The notes: generated by a model not told the origin, from the sequence alone. A stretch of DNA of 64,000 nucleotides from Coix lacryma-jobi var. lacryma-jobi (GCA_009763385.1 CM019825.1:114757131-114821130), one strand, 5' to 3'; counted from the stretch's first letter, positions 21,367 through 33,301 are shown. Program-made: numbers and translations.

Positions 21367-22471
21367 CCCACTCACTTCACTCATTCATTGCAACCTACCA
21401 GCTGACAAAACACTCTCCAAGCATTGACTCCTCCCTCTCTCTCCCCCTTTGCTCCTAGATCCACTTTCTTGCAAGATTTGAGCTAGGGAAGTGAGATTCG
21501 AGAGTGGGAAGCTTCGATCTACGACTTGAGCACTTGGTTTCCATCTAGCTGGCTTGGTTTGTGTCTATTACTCTTGGGTTCTTTCAACCCTAGCCGGTTA
21601 GGTGTTCTTCGTGGTAGGCCGTGTTGATTCATTTGTGAGGGCTCCCCGAAGCGTTTGTATTTTCCCTATGATTTCTAGTGGAGAAACTCTAGTAGCCTTT
21701 GTGGTTGCTTGAGTGAGGCAAGGAGGTGAAAGAGACTCCGACCTTTGTTGTCACCTCAACAACGAGGACGTAGGCACTCTTTAGTGGATTGGCCGAACCT
21801 CGGGATAAATCGCTGTGTCCTGTGTGCTTCTTGTTGTCTCTACTTTGTATATTACTTGTGTTCTTCGTGTTCTTCATCCCCCTATCTCTTTCTTAGGTTG
21901 GGAAGGCTCGATCTACACCGTGGGAAGCAACCAAGGCTTGGTAAGGCTAGATTTGCTATCTATCATACTTAGGGAAGTGGGGTATATTCTCGTATTACAT
22001 TCATAGCTCACATATATTGGATTTGTAGTTTATCTTTAAGATCCCGGTAGTGTCGTTTGTTTGTGTCGTTAGTACCTACTCAAACAAACCGGCAACACCG
22101 GTGGTGGTCTAACTACATTTTCTAGTTTGTGAAGTTTCAGATTATTAAAAATCACCTATTCACCCCCCTTTAGGCTGATTTGATCCTTTCAACGCTCCCA
22201 GCGTCCGATGCAGTGATCTTCTCACTGTTTTGTCCGCAGTTTGTTCGTCCGACTTTGGTTTTGATTTCCGGCTTTTACGTTGGATTTCTTGGGTTGTGTA
22301 GTGTCTCGCTGTGCTTCTAGGAAGCATCCACCCTACATCTAGGGTTGTGGACACTTGCAAGCCTGTGTCTTGCTTTTGGGGTGACTTTCTGGGACAAGGG
22401 CTGACTATTTCACGAAGTTAAAATTTGAGGCTCCCATTCACCCCCCCTCTGGTCGCCAATTCGGTCCTTCA

Positions 22472-22949
22472 CATATAAATGCCAAACAACAGAATTGGGA
22501 GGTAAGACATCAAGTTGTTTACGAAGAGGCTTACAAAAATGCAGATCAATGCAACAAGAGACAGAATCCACTGTGTAGCCAGAAAAAATAAGATTGTTAG
22601 CAAACATGGGTAGCATGAAAATTAGGGTTACTTGATCTTTAGCACAAAAAAGATTAAGCTCTAGATCAGGTTCTGTTTAAGCCCACCAACAATCCTGATA
22701 GAACCCCGTGAATCGAAAAATAGGAGTATTGCTGAAAAATCAGCTAGTAAGAACACCAAGGTCGGACCTAATATAAATGCCAAAGTACTTATTTTCTAGA
22801 GATAAGAGAAATACAGTACTTACAGTTATATAGTACAACACAATAGCAGTCATGAAGACACAAGCAGATGAAAAGTTGACAATAAAGATGAACATTGATA
22901 TCCCTTTTGAACCCCATAAAGGTTATAATAACTTCCAAAATAAAAAGAA
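22472..22949 (-). other. Host spacer with a short coding-like fragment
   Basis: On the minus strand, 22616 down to 22472 reads as an open protein-like stretch (MFANNLIFSGYTVDSVSCC, then LRKQLDVLPPNSVVWHLY) that ends exactly at the LTR border at 22472. I do not recognise it, and it may be a gene fragment cut by the LTR. The rest to 22949 is AT-rich without a gene. Confidence 0.25.
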
Positions 22950-23090
22950 TGTAGAGAGGCAAAGGAATAGGGAAACACCACACACCCAGCGCCACGGCAT
23001 GAGCGACTGCATATATATATAGTCCAATGGGCTGAGATTACAACATGTCTAAATACAACGTATATAGGACTAGACTATACATGTCTAATA
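22950..23090 (-). repeat. 3' LTR (141 bp) of the short-LTR copia
   Basis: Shares both ends with 33302-33435 but has a diverged centre (about 22980-23020). On the minus strand it begins TATTAGACATG rather than TG and ends CTCTACA; both copies have this TA start. Confidence 0.78.
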
Positions 23091-23099
23091 CCTGACCGC

Positions 23100-25822
23100 A
23101 GTCATAGTAGGAGGATCTTGGACGCAAAAACTGGACCTAAAGTCAGTGAACAACTATATAGATAAGCCTTTGGTCATGATGTCCGCAAACTGATGAGTCG
23201 ACGAAACATGTAACACCCGAACTTGTCCCAAAGCAACCGGTCGCGGACAAAGTAGATGTCGATCTCGACGTGCTTCGTGTGATGGTGATGGACAGAGTTA
23301 GCTATTATGTAGACAACACTAACATTGTCACAATAGACGACAATCGTTGTAGAGATGGGTGAGTGGAGCTCCTGAAGAAGCTGGCGAAGCTAACAACACC
23401 CTCGGCCACAACATGAGCGACTGCACGGTACTCGGCCTCAGCACTGGAGCGGAACACCGTCGTTTGGCGCTTGGATGAACAAGAGACTAGGTTGTCGCCA
23501 AGAAAGACACAGTAGCTAAACGTGGAGCGCCTCGAGTCCAAATAGCCCGCCTAGTCAGCGTTGGAGTACGCTATGAGGGAGTCAACCAGGCCGGAGTTGA
23601 GGTGGAGGCCGGTGGACAAACTGCCCTTCACGTAGTGGAGGATGCGCTTGATCAATGCGATATGGGGCTCATGAGGATCGTGCACGAGACACACTTGCTG
23701 AACCGTGTAGGTGAGCTCGGGACAAGTGAGTGTTAGGTACTGCAAGGCACCAAAGAGACTCCGGTACTATGAGGGGTCGGCGGTTGGAGCACCATCAGTG
23801 GTAGAGAGCTTGGCCGAGTGTCAATCGGTGTGGCGGTGGAGTGACATTCAGCCATGCCCGCCCGCTGGTGGAGGTCGGCGGCATACTGGCGCTGGGAGAG
23901 GAATAGGCCCTCTAACAAGAGGGTGACGGAGATGCCGAGGAAGTGGTGCAAGTCGTCGAGGTCCGTCATGGCGAACTCTGAGTGCAAGTACGCCATGATC
24001 CGTTGTAGGAGACCTATCGTGGACGCCGTGAGGATAATGTCGTCGACGTATAGGAGCAGGTAGGCAATGTTGTCCCCCTCTTTGAGTACAAAGAGGAACG
24101 TGTTGGAGATCAAGGCGATGAAGCCAAGCTGTCGAAGGTACGTAGCAAACCGCCGATACCATGCCCGAGGGGCCTGTATCAGGCCGTAGAGCGAGCGCTG
24201 CAGAAGGCAGACATCATCAGGGTGACCGGGGTCGACGAAGCCTGGAGGCTACTAGTAGTACACCGTTTTCACCAGATGCCCATGAAGGAAGGCATTCTTC
24301 ATGTCAAGCTGGTGAATGAGCCAGGAATGAGAAGCTGCAAGGCTAAGGACGACGTGAATCGTGGTAGGCTTGACGACGTGGCTGAACATTTTATCATAGT
24401 CGACGTCGTGGCGCTGGGAGAAGCCACGAACAACCCAACGTGCCTTGTGGCAGGCAAGAGAACCGTCCGAGTGGAATTTGTGTTTGAAAATCCACTTGAC
24501 CATCACAACCTTGGCGCCAGGAGGATGAGGGACGAGGCGTCATGTCTCATTAACAAGCACCTTGTACTCGTCGACCATGACAGCCCTCCTCTGAGGATCA
24601 GCCAGGGCGCTCCGGTAGTTCGCCGGTACCGTGAGATGACGGAGTGGGTGGTGGAGAAGCTATAGTGTTGTACGGGACGGAGGGACCCGGTTTGGGATCG
24701 AGTGACCATCCTGGAGGCTGGATGCACCTGCGCCGACGTTGCAGCTGGCTGCTCCGGCGCTGCAGCAGGCTGCTCCGGTGCTGCAGCACACTGCTCCGAG
24801 GCTGCAGGTGCGGCAGGGGGCTCCTATGCTGCTGGTGCAGGCTCCTGTGCTGCTGGTGGGGCCTAGGATGCCGGTTGTACGTTAGGTGGAAGTCCCAGGT
24901 CGGTGGAGGAGGCGTGGCAGCCACCACAGGCTGAACAGGGGGAACAGGGGCGGCTGCCACTACAGGTCCATGAAATAGGATCGCAGGGTCGTCATGCAGC
25001 TCCTCAAGGACCGGCCGAGTAGGGCACGGTGGTGCAGTCGCAACATGCGATGGAGCAGCCGCAAGGTTTGCCAGCACGGTTGACCCTGCAAGAAAAAATC
25101 CAAGTCGCTGGGCAAGGACCTGGAGGTGTAAAGCCGGAAGGGAAAACAAGTCTCATAAAAAACAACATGGCGTGAAATGATGATGCGCCGGGTTGAGAGA
25201 TTGAGACCGCGGTACCCCTTGTTGGAGGAGGGATAGCTGAGAAATACACAAGCAGTTGAACAAGGAGCAAGCTTGTGGTGAGTCATGGCGGTCAGGTTAG
25301 GATAGCAGACACCCAAAAAGACGAAGATGTGAGTAGTCAGGTTTCTTGTTGTGGAGGAGAGCATATGGGATGGCATTGCGAATGGCAGAGGATGAGCGCT
25401 GATTCAGCAGGTATGTCAGTGTGGCAAGCGCCTCAGCTCAGTAGGGTCGGGCAAGTGTGCATGAATGAGCATAGTGCGACTCATGTTGTTCAGAGTGCGA
25501 ATAATGCGTTCGGCCTTGCCATTTTGTTAAGTGTAGGAGCACGAGAGGCGTAAATGAATACCACGAGAAGCAAAAAAAAGTGTGGAGGGTATTGTTTACG
25601 AACTCAGTGTCATTATCGGCTTGGATGGCTTTAATGACTAGGTTGAATTGTGTGGCGATATAGTTGTAGAAATTAGTGATGTGGGTTGTAATATCAGATT
25701 TGTTAATGAGTGGAAAAGTCTAACAAAAATGTGTGAAATCATCGTGCAAGACGAGGTAATATTTGTAACCCGAAATACTAGCAACAGGGGATGTCCACAC
25801 ATCACAGTGAACATATTCAAAA
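23100..25822 (-). pseudogene. copia pol: integrase, reverse transcriptase and RNase H, heavily broken
   Basis: Reading leftward: an integrase segment with the SGYKYYLVLHDDFTHF-like core (about 25800-25650), NGKAERIIRTL near 25500 and an LFGC-type tail. A linker follows (about 25000-24730), then RT with MVKWIFKHKFHSDGSLACHK (24506), QLDMKNAFLHG and LLLYVDDIILT (about 24050), and RNase H with LDSRRSTFSYCVFLGDNLVS (about 23540). Two adjacent TAGs at 24249-24254 replace the Gln-Gln of TVYCQQP. Several frameshifts separate the parts. Integrase is cut at 25822 by the nested copia. Confidence 0.8.
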
Positions 25823-26621
25823 TGTTAAGTTGATTTCCCACCAGACTGCCCCAGCAAACAGGCTAGACCTTCACCTTGCGCCTTGATCGAGGGCACCTAG
25901 CCCTATACATGGCTAGTGGGCCCCCATCGCACGGCACTATATAGAGGAGGTGCGGGCTGGTTCCTCTAAGCGACCACTCCCCACCTACATCCCTAACCGA
26001 TTGAGAGGGACGCGCAGTGAGCGACGGGAAGCACCACCGGTGTTCGCCGCCACCCGTAGTGTTATGAACGACGTATAGAATATGAAGTAAAACGAAATCA
26101 ATCACAGAGAAGACACACAATTTACGTGGAAAACCCTTTCAATGTGAAAGGGAAAAAACCACGGGCACCAGCCGGCAACAATCTCACTATCTCAAGAGTT
26201 TTGGGGTTACACGCCAATGGCGGCTTACAAGAGAATCAATCTCCACAAAACCCTAGCAAGGGCATATATACCGTACAGCTACGCTCCGGCCCAAGCCTCC
26301 GGCGACGAGCCTCCACTTCGCTCCGTCAGAAGCCCGGCCAATATTATGAAGTGAATTTGGAACAACTCCAACAAGTGGATCATGTTCATTGCACTACCAC
26401 ACCTCCTCGTCGTACGTCATCATCACCAACCCTTCCCCAACTGACGTTGCCCGTGCGCAGATCCTCACCACCGAACCAGCGATGGCCGTCCTACAACCCC
26501 TCGGATGGTCTATGTTTTCCCTTTCTCCTTCTCCCTCTCCAATACATGTTCTATGTTTGTTTATCCCAAATTCCATTAAAGCCCCATTGATCCACTCCTC
26601 GAAGGTCCTAGGGATCTAACA
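25823..26621 (+). repeat. 5' LTR of the nested copia, with a 318-bp insertion
   Basis: Starts TGTTAAGTTGAT and ends GGGATCTAACA. Compared with the 3' copy it carries about 318 extra bases (26060-26377) with the phrase TTTACGTGGAAAACCC. A TATA-like TATATAGAGG sits at about 25939. Confidence 0.72.
26060..26377. mobile_element. 318-bp insertion in the 5' LTR, unclassified
   Basis: Present in the 5' LTR and absent from the 3' LTR of the same element. It begins TGTTATGAACGACG and contains an AATTTACGTGGAAAACCC-type phrase. I recall this as common near LTR or TRIM ends in plants, but I could not establish a TSD or terminal inverted repeats. Probably a short LTR-type element. Confidence 0.4.
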
Positions 26622-26622
26622 A

Positions 26623-26636
26623 TGGTATCAGACGCC
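26623..26636 (+). promoter_or_regulatory. Primer-binding site of the nested copia
   Basis: TGGTATCAGACGCC, complementary to the 3' end of initiator tRNA-Met except for the last bases, one base after the LTR end. Confidence 0.72.
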
Positions 26637-27683
26637 TACTCTAGTGAGTAGATCTAGATCGAGGAAAGATAGTTAGGAGGGGATTTGAATGCAAAACCCT
26701 AACCCTTATGGAACCACAGTCGCTCGCAGCATCTGGAAAGGATATAGAAAGGTCAAATCCCTAACCTTAAAGAGATTAGGAGCAGCGAGCTTACCTGGTC
26801 AGCGCCGATGGTCGCCACCACAACTGTCCCTTGGACGATGCGGGAAAGAAAAACAAATGCAAAACCCTAACCCTAGATTAGGGTTTGGGCAAGAATAGAT
26901 CAACTCCCAACCCTAGAAACCAGCAAGAAGGACAGAGGGGAAGGCGAGCACTTACCTGTTGCTCACCGGACCCACTGTCACCGATCGACCGCCGCGGGTG
27001 TGAGGTCTTGCCATCGTGTTACCTCTACTTTTGGCTCGGGCCAAGGCGTCGCTCCAAGACCGCTCGACGCGTGCTAGCGAAGGGCCCCACGACGGCACCA
27101 ACGCTCTTTTCCTCCTACCATTGCGTTGTGCTTGCTTCGGGCACTCGGTTGCAGAGAGTGAAGACAGAGAAGGGGAGGGAGTGTTTGAGTCTAGGGTTTT
27201 GGGGAGGCGGTCGAGGCGCCAAGTTTTTGTTCCCGCGAGGATGCCGGGCGACGGTCGGCAACGCTTCGGACAAGATGAGGCCCAAGCGGACAGACACTTT
27301 CCCAGCCCAGGCCCAGGTTGCTGCATGGGTGCGGGGGAGTACGAGCACGCATGCCTCGGGGCACACAGTGTTGAGCCAGCCTATGCACAGTAAGAGTTTC
27401 ACTCTTGTTTTATTTATTTTTAGAAGCAAGTTTAAATGAATTTGAGTCAAATTTTGAATTAAAATCTGTGTAAATTTTGTACCAATGTGTTAGAATTTTC
27501 AGAGATTAGATAAGTACAGCAATGATGCTTCTGAATAAGAGTTAATTTTGAGATTATTTTCATGTTTGCACAGTGAAATTTAATGTTGATTATCTTTTAA
27601 TTAAATTTGAACTAACATGAGAATTTAATTTAAAAGGAGATGATATTTTTAGATTTAATTATAGTATTGTTATTTTCTTACCA
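26637..27683 (+). other. Leader region of the nested copia, no gene seen
   Basis: Contains several AAACCCTAACCC-like phrases and a GC-rich part (26940-27380). Overlapping frames such as 26885-27439 look like composition effects, since neither strand gives a recognisable protein. From 27400 to 27680 it is AT-rich. Confidence 0.4.
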
Positions 27684-28293
27684 GGGTGCCATTAGCTTTG
27701 CCCCATATGAGCGCATTTGGAAATCTTGGGCGCCTCCTAAATGCCGCTTCTTTATGTGGCTGGCTGCTCACAATCGTTGCTGGACAGCGGATAGATTGGC
27801 TCGGCGTGGCCTCCCCCATCCCGATCAATGTCTGCTCTGTGATCAGGAGGACGAGAGCATCCAATATCTTCTTATTGGATGTGTGCTGGCGAGACAGTTT
27901 TGGTTTGTTATCCTGCACAGTTTTGGGCTGGCAACTCTTGTCCCACAGTCTACCGACTCCTCTTTTGATGTCTGGTGGGACAAGACGGTTTTGGCAGTCA
28001 CCGGAGAAGTGCGAAAAGGGTTAAATTCTCTCATCATCTTAGGCGCCTGGACCATATGGAAGCATCGAAATGACTGTGTATTTATTGGAGTTGTCCCGAA
28101 TCTGTCCACAGTTCTAGCTCTTGCTCGAGAAGAAGCTCTGCTTTGGTCTTTGTCTGGGGCTAAGGGGTTGTCCCTGAATCCAGCTCGGGGGGGTTGGTTA
28201 AAGGAGTTCCTTCTTTGGTCTCAGGCGATGCAGTGTGTTAGCCGTAAGTGGGGTTTAGTAAGTGCCCTTGCGTGTGTTTGTGTGTGTGTGTGA
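27684..28293 (+). pseudogene. LINE ORF2 C-terminal zf-RVT domain
   Basis: The frame opens at the truncation point with ISFAPYERIWKSWAPPKC, then FFMWLAAHNRCWTADRLARR and CLLCDQEDESIQYLLIGC, the zinc-binding domain found after plant L1 reverse transcriptases. The usual His of the finger (IQH) is Tyr here. The frame runs to TGA 28291-28293 through a TG microsatellite (about 28268-28292). The RT and endonuclease parts are missing. Confidence 0.75.
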
Positions 28294-28397
28294 GTTGTTG
28301 AGTTGTGTGTGTTTGAGTCTATGTATGACTCCCTTTTCCTTCTATTAATACAATGATACGCAGTCCTCCGGCGTATTCGATAAAAAAATAATAAAAG
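27684..28397 (+). mobile_element. 5'-truncated L1-type LINE, 3' end
   Basis: Ends with the L1 3'-terminal phrase AATACAATGATACGCAG and CGTATTCGATAAAAAAATAA, i.e. a short A-rich tail, and contains the C-terminal ORF2 zinc finger (27684-28293). A clean TSD was not found. It is nested in the leader of the copia and related to the LINE end at 39797-40412. Confidence 0.75.
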
Positions 28398-28574
28398 TAT
28401 TATAATTTTAATTGATTAGTTTTATGCATTGTTCCTATTTCTGCCTAATGGTGATGTATATTTAATGTGTACATAGTTGTATGTTTTAATTTTGATCACC
28501 GTTGAAAATAAGGCATGCAGTTATTGTTATTGTGTTTAAATGTTCTCATTTTTATAAATTGTGATTTCAAGAGA

Positions 28575-31500
28575 ATACTCCTTGGTGGGATACATCAAAG
28601 ATATCTCTCTCCTCAAAGGAGATAACTACGCTAAATGAAAGAAAAAAGATTGATCTGGCCTTTATCTTGGCTGAGGTGGACTGGCATAGTGTCCCATAGA
28701 GCTTGTGGCATCGTTGAGGGAGGCTAATGAGGGTGATGCTTCTTGGCAGACCAGAGAAAGAGACTTTGCTCCCATAAAGATGTCATATGACCTTGAGCAT
28801 AAAAAGTGGGTCATTGTCAACAAGAAATGTTTGGCTATGAGCCTCAGCATATATTAGCCTCAGCATAAGCCTCAATAACAGCAATTCACAGTGGAGAAAA
28901 ACCAGTGTCTTCATTGCAAGAAGATGAGACATTACAAGAAAGATTGTCCCGATTTCTTAAAGATGATTATGTCAAAGAAAGGTGAGAACATTATTACATT
29001 CATAAATGAATCCTTATATGTAAATTATTCAAAATCTACTTGGTGGATTGATTGACATGCAATCGTTCATATTGCCAATTCTTTATAGGGATTCTGTTCG
29101 ACGAGGACTACGCAAAGAAGAAAAAGATGCATTAAATTTGCAAATGGAGTCGAAGCAGATGTTGAAGCAATTGGAGATCTTTTACTAGATCTTGTTGATG
29201 GCTTCATACTTTTACTTAGAGATGTTCTTTGTGTTCCTTCTTTACAGAGAAACTTGATTAGTGTTTTATGCTTGGACAATGATGGTTATGATTGTTATTT
29301 TGGAGATGGCAAATGTGAGATATTGTTTAATGATAAATGTATTGGTCTTGCTTTTCAATAAGACGAGCTTTATTTATTGTCACTTCATAAAAAATGTGAA
29401 TTTCATATGTAATGTGAATGAGCGTGTATCCTCGTCTGAGAATGCGAACAGAAAGCAAAAGAGAACTCATGATGTATCGTCAAAATTATGGCACTGTCGT
29501 TTAGGCTATATTTCAAAGGAAAGACTAGTTACAAATTTTAGAGATAATTCACACAGACATTTGTGGTATGATTACTCCCATTTTTTCTATATTTATCCAA
29601 TTCAATAAAGAACAAAAGCGTCGGGTAAATTTAAGATATTTAAGGCTAAAGTTGAAAACCAATACAATTTAAAGATTAAGATAGTCAAATCTGACCATGG
29701 AGGGGAGTACTACGGTCGACATACCCGATATGGTAAAGTTTATGGACCCTTTGCAAGGTTCTTGCGGGAGAATGGCATAGTAGCCCAATATTCCACACCG
29801 AGCGAGCCTCAACAAAATGAAGTAGCTAAAAGACATAACTGTACCTTGATGGATATGGTGCGTAGTCTCATAAGTTACTCCACCTTACCATTGAGTTTGT
29901 GGATGGAGGCATTAAAAAACGTCATTCACATTCTCAATAGAGTACCGAGTATGTAGGTGTCCAAAACACCATATGAATTGTGGACAGGAAGAGTACCCTC
30001 ACTAAATCACTTACGTGTGTGGGGGAGTCTCGCTAAACCTAAAATATTTAACCCGAACAATGAGAAGCTAGATCCCAAAACAATAAGTTGTTATTTCATT
30101 GGCTACTCTAAAAAGTCAAAAGGTTTTCGTTTCTATTGTTCAGATATACAAAGTTTATACAAAAGAGAGATGTCTTCTTAGAGGACCAAATGATCAGGGG
30201 GAGCATGACAGCGTGGGAAATTGATCTCGAGGAGAAGCGGGTATATGTGCCTACTCCGATGATTCAGGAACCATTTTTCTCGTTGTTCCTATTGCACCAA
30301 CAGTGTAGGACACTGTAGTGACAACACCTGTTGCTAGTTCTCCGTGATGACAACGAGTGAACATGTGGAACCTATCCTTCAGGATCCCATGAAAACCGTT
30401 GTTGCACATGAGGAAAAGTAGCAACAACCCCACATAGAACAAGGGCCAACTAACGACGGCCCCAGAAGGTCTCAAAGAGTCAAAAGATCAACTATTTCTA
30501 ATGATTATGAAGTATATCTACTGAGGAATTTCAAATGGAGGGTGATCTCATCTCATTTGAAGAAGCCATGAGAAACGATCACTCATCAAAGTGGCTTGAG
30601 GCCATGGAAGATGAGATGAGATCAATGAGTGCCAACAAGGTTTGAGACCTAGAGATAAATCCTAAAGGAGCCAAGATAGTAGGTTGTAAATGGGTCTAGA
30701 AAACAAAATTTGACTCTTAAGGGAACATAGAAAGATTCAAAGCGCGACTTGTGGCAAAAGGTTTCACGCAAAGAGAAGGGATTGATTACAATGAGACATT
30801 TTCTCTAGTCTCATGTAAGGATTCCTTCAGAATCATAATGCTTTGGTGGCACATTATGATCTAGAATTACACCAGATGGATGTAAAAACAGCGTTCCTTA
30901 ACGAGGAGTTAGATGAAAGTGTTTACATGGCACAACCAAAAGGTTTGGTCGTAGAAGGAAAACAATGTTTGGGATGCCACCTAAAGAAATCCATTTATGG
31001 ATTGAAACAAGCGTCTAGATAGTGGTATTTAAAGTTTGATGCCAAAATAAAGAAGTTTGGGTTTAAAAAGAATGCAGAGAACAGTTGTGTTTATGCAAAG
31101 TTTAAGAATGAGAAGTATATCTTCCTAATCCTATATGTGGATCATATCTTACTTGCTAGTAGTGATGTCAGTCTACTACTGTAGACAAATAAGTTTTTGT
31201 CCTCAAATTTTGATATGAAAGATCTTGGTGAAGCTTCGTTCATTTTAGGGATCGAGATTCATCGAGATAGAAGTAAAGGGGTATTAGGACTATCACAAGA
31301 CATACTTGGAAAAGGTTTTGAAGAAATTCAATATGCATAAGTGTAAACCTTCACCTGCTCCTATAGTCAAGGACGATAGATATGGAGATTTTCAATGTCC
31401 CACGAACCAGTATGAGATCGATCCAATGAAAGCCCGTTCCATATGCTTCAGCTGTTAGAAGCTTACAGTTACTTAGCAGATTTCAGAGCAATCTAGAAAT

Positions 31501-32030
31501 AGAACACTAGAAATTAGTAAAGAAAGTCTTGTGTTATCTGCAAGGCACAAAGGACCTCATGCAAACGTATAGACGATCTGATTCCCTGCACATTGAGGGG
31601 TATTCAGATTTAGATTATGTAGAAGATGATAAAAAGTCCACCTCAGCTTATGTCTTTACTCTCGCAAGTGGAGTTATATCGTGGAAAAGCCATCGACGAT
31701 GTATGTCGAGTTCGTAGCATGTTTTGAGACCTCCGGGCAGGTGAATTAGCTAAAGAAATTCATACTCAGTTTGGAAGTGGTTGACAACATCTATAGACCA
31801 CTCAAGTTGTACTATGACAACGAGCCAACAGTATGCTACGCTCACAACAATAAGTCAAGTGGTGCTGCCAAACACATTGACATAAAATATTATATTGTAA
31901 AATACAAAGTCTGGGATCATATAATTAGTCTTGAGCACATAAGTACAGAGAAGATGCTTGCGATACGCTTACAAAAGGTTTACCACCCAACATGTTCAGA
32001 GAACATTTAGCCGACATGGGTCTAAGGGAA
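28575..32030 (+). pseudogene. copia gag-pol of the nested element, many stops and frameshifts
   Basis: The gag start resembles ISLLKGDNYAKW (about 28600). The zinc knuckle CLHCKKMRHYKKDC is at about 28910-28950. The protease region has STWWID then a stop instead of DSG (29040). The pre-integrase LWHCRLGYISKERL is at about 29490 and the integrase core KSDHGGEYYG to PQQNEVAKRHN at 29690-29840. RT includes KARLVAKGFTQREGIDYNET (about 30740) and YVDH at 31134-31145, where the second catalytic Asp of YVDD is His. RNase H pieces span 31529-32010. Tnt1-like organisation. Clearly dead. Confidence 0.82.
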
Positions 32031-32218
32031 AGCCTATGATTCCTGGACTATGAAGGGCCCAAAGTTAAAGAATCTATTTCAGAACAGAGATGTGTATTAT
32101 AGCTGCTAAATCTATTGGCAATTGACCATGACGATGAAGCATGCTCTATGCACTAATCTGTGATGGAATGAGTAAAGTGAAAAGCATTTAAGTCTAAAGT
32201 TAAAGATATAAGCTGAGA

Positions 32219-32231
32219 TTAAGGGGGAGAA
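32219..32231 (+). promoter_or_regulatory. Polypurine tract of the nested copia
   Basis: TTAAGGGGGAGAA directly before the 3' LTR start at 32232. Confidence 0.65.
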
Positions 32232-32617
32232 TCTTAGGTTGATCTCCCACCAAACTGTCCATTGGGACAGGCTGGGCTTTGACCTCGCGCCTGCCTTGAT
32301 CGGCGCTAAATAAAGGAGGTGGGGGCCGAGGCTCAAGGTACGAGGATCCTCTGAGCCGCCACTCCCCACCTACATCCCTAACCGATCGAGAGGGACACAC
32401 TGTGAGCGATGGGAAGCACCACCGGTGTTCACCGCCACCACTAGATCGTGTCCACTGCACTTCCACACCTCCTCGTTGAATGCTGTCGTCACCAACTCTT
32501 TCCCAACCGACGCTGCTCGTGCACAGATCCTTACCTTCGAACCAGCGATGGCCGGATCCTCCTCCATCCCTCAGATGGTCTGTGTTTTCCCTTTCTCCTT
32601 CTCCCTCTAATACATGT
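32232..32617 (+). repeat. 3' LTR of the nested copia, truncated at its end
   Basis: Matches the 5' LTR from TCTTAGGTTGAT (TC where TG is expected) to CTAATACATGTT at 32617, where the 5' copy continues for about 90 more bases. The loss coincides with the jump into the gag of the host copia. Confidence 0.75.
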
Positions 32618-33103
32618 TGGCGCCATAGAGTGGAACTCGTTGAGAAGGAAGATGGTACGGGGCTCCTTGTTGGAGCGGAAGATCCCCTCGATGCTCACCC
32701 ACAGATCGCAGGCGATCGGTTCAGCGTCCTCCATGGCGAGGTCGAGGATGGAGTCGTCGGCGGACCCGGAGAGGCAGCTGTGAATGCAGCACTCAGCGAT
32801 GTCCCATTGAGGGTCATCCGGTTGAGGAGGGGACGAGTCGTCGATGTGGGAGCGAAGGCCGAACTTGCCGCACAGGGACTTGAAGAAGGCCCACTTCAAG
32901 TAGTTAGTGTTGAGGTCTAGTGTGATTGGGATGTGGGACTTCACATTGACGGAGGCGTAGGGAGGGGAAATCATCGGGGTGACCTGGGTGGCACCCATGG
33001 AGGCGGCACCGATGGTAGGCAGAGTGCCCGAGCTGGAGGAAGGCACGGTGCTAGAGTTGGTGGCCGGCAGGGTGCCAGAGCCGAGAGCAGACTTGGTGGC
33101 CAT
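32618..33103 (-). pseudogene. copia gag (N-terminal part) of the short-LTR element
   Basis: Starts MATKSALGSGTLPATNSS at 33103 and gives a copia gag with ITLDLNTNYLKWAFF, DPQWDIAECCIHSCLSGS and LWVSIEGIFRSNKEPRTIFL, ending NEFHSMAP at the junction with the nested copia. The C-terminal half, the zinc knuckle and the protease are missing. The frame is open over 160 codons. Confidence 0.8.
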
Positions 33104-33293
33104 CGCAGGAGTGAGGAGGAAAGGGCGAGCCGCCGATGTGGTGGACGCAACATGAGGGGATCACGCGCAGGTGATGGTGGTGACGGTGCGCGACGAGAAG
33201 TCGCGGTCGTGAGAGGGGAGAAGGCGATTGCAAGCCTGGTCGCAGCCACGAGGGAGGGCGAGCGGAAGCCGGATTTTAGGATCGAGATGCGAA

Positions 33294-33301
33294 AGATACC
33301 A
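33294..33301 (-). promoter_or_regulatory. Primer-binding site of the short-LTR copia
   Basis: On the minus strand TGGTATCT follows the LTR end CTCTACA without a gap. The core TGGTATC matches initiator tRNA-Met; the bases after it do not. Confidence 0.6.

Larger units (their letters stand above)
19708..22191 (+). mobile_element. Solo Sirevirus LTR (copy B) with a nested LTR, TSD ACGCT
   Basis: Starts TGTAAGTGCATTC and ends GATCCTTTCA, with ACGCT at 19703-19707 and 22192-22196. The TATA box TATAAATA is at 20742-20749 in plus orientation. It is colinear with LTR A, including the start, the TATA region, the phrase CTCCAAGCATTGACTC and the end. Without the nested 586-bp insert it is about 1.89 kb. 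Confidence 0.88.
17903..22471 (+). mobile_element. Sirevirus 3' LTR (copy C), interrupted by solo LTR B
   Basis: Starts TGCGAACACAAGG after the polypurine tract and ends GGTCCTTCA at 22471. After removing the nested LTR and its TSD the length is about 2.08 kb, close to the 2.05 kb of the inverted relative at 60589-62638. The TATA box is at 18850-18857. U3 carries a hairpin array (18346-18592) and R/U5 carries CATCGGACGC repeats (19450-19707). The sequence following the element is CATAT; the matching 5' TSD was not found. Confidence 0.82.
25823..32617 (+). mobile_element. Decayed plus-strand Ty1/copia nested in the short-LTR copia
   Basis: LTRs at 25823-26621 and 32232-32617 share the GTTGAT(T/C)TCCCACCA start and the TGAGCGA(C/T)GGGAAGCACC core. 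The 5' LTR is followed by a primer-binding site and the 3' LTR is preceded by a polypurine tract. The internal region carries gag, protease, integrase, RT and RNase H in Tnt1-like order, full of stops. The right LTR lacks about 90 terminal bases. Beyond it the host copia resumes in gag rather than integrase, so a deletion removed the junction. Confidence 0.8.

Noticed and set aside
26885..27439. 184-codon frame in the leader of the nested copia
   Set aside because: Its start is in untranslated leader sequence, several frames overlap on both strands and no motif is seen; most likely chance.
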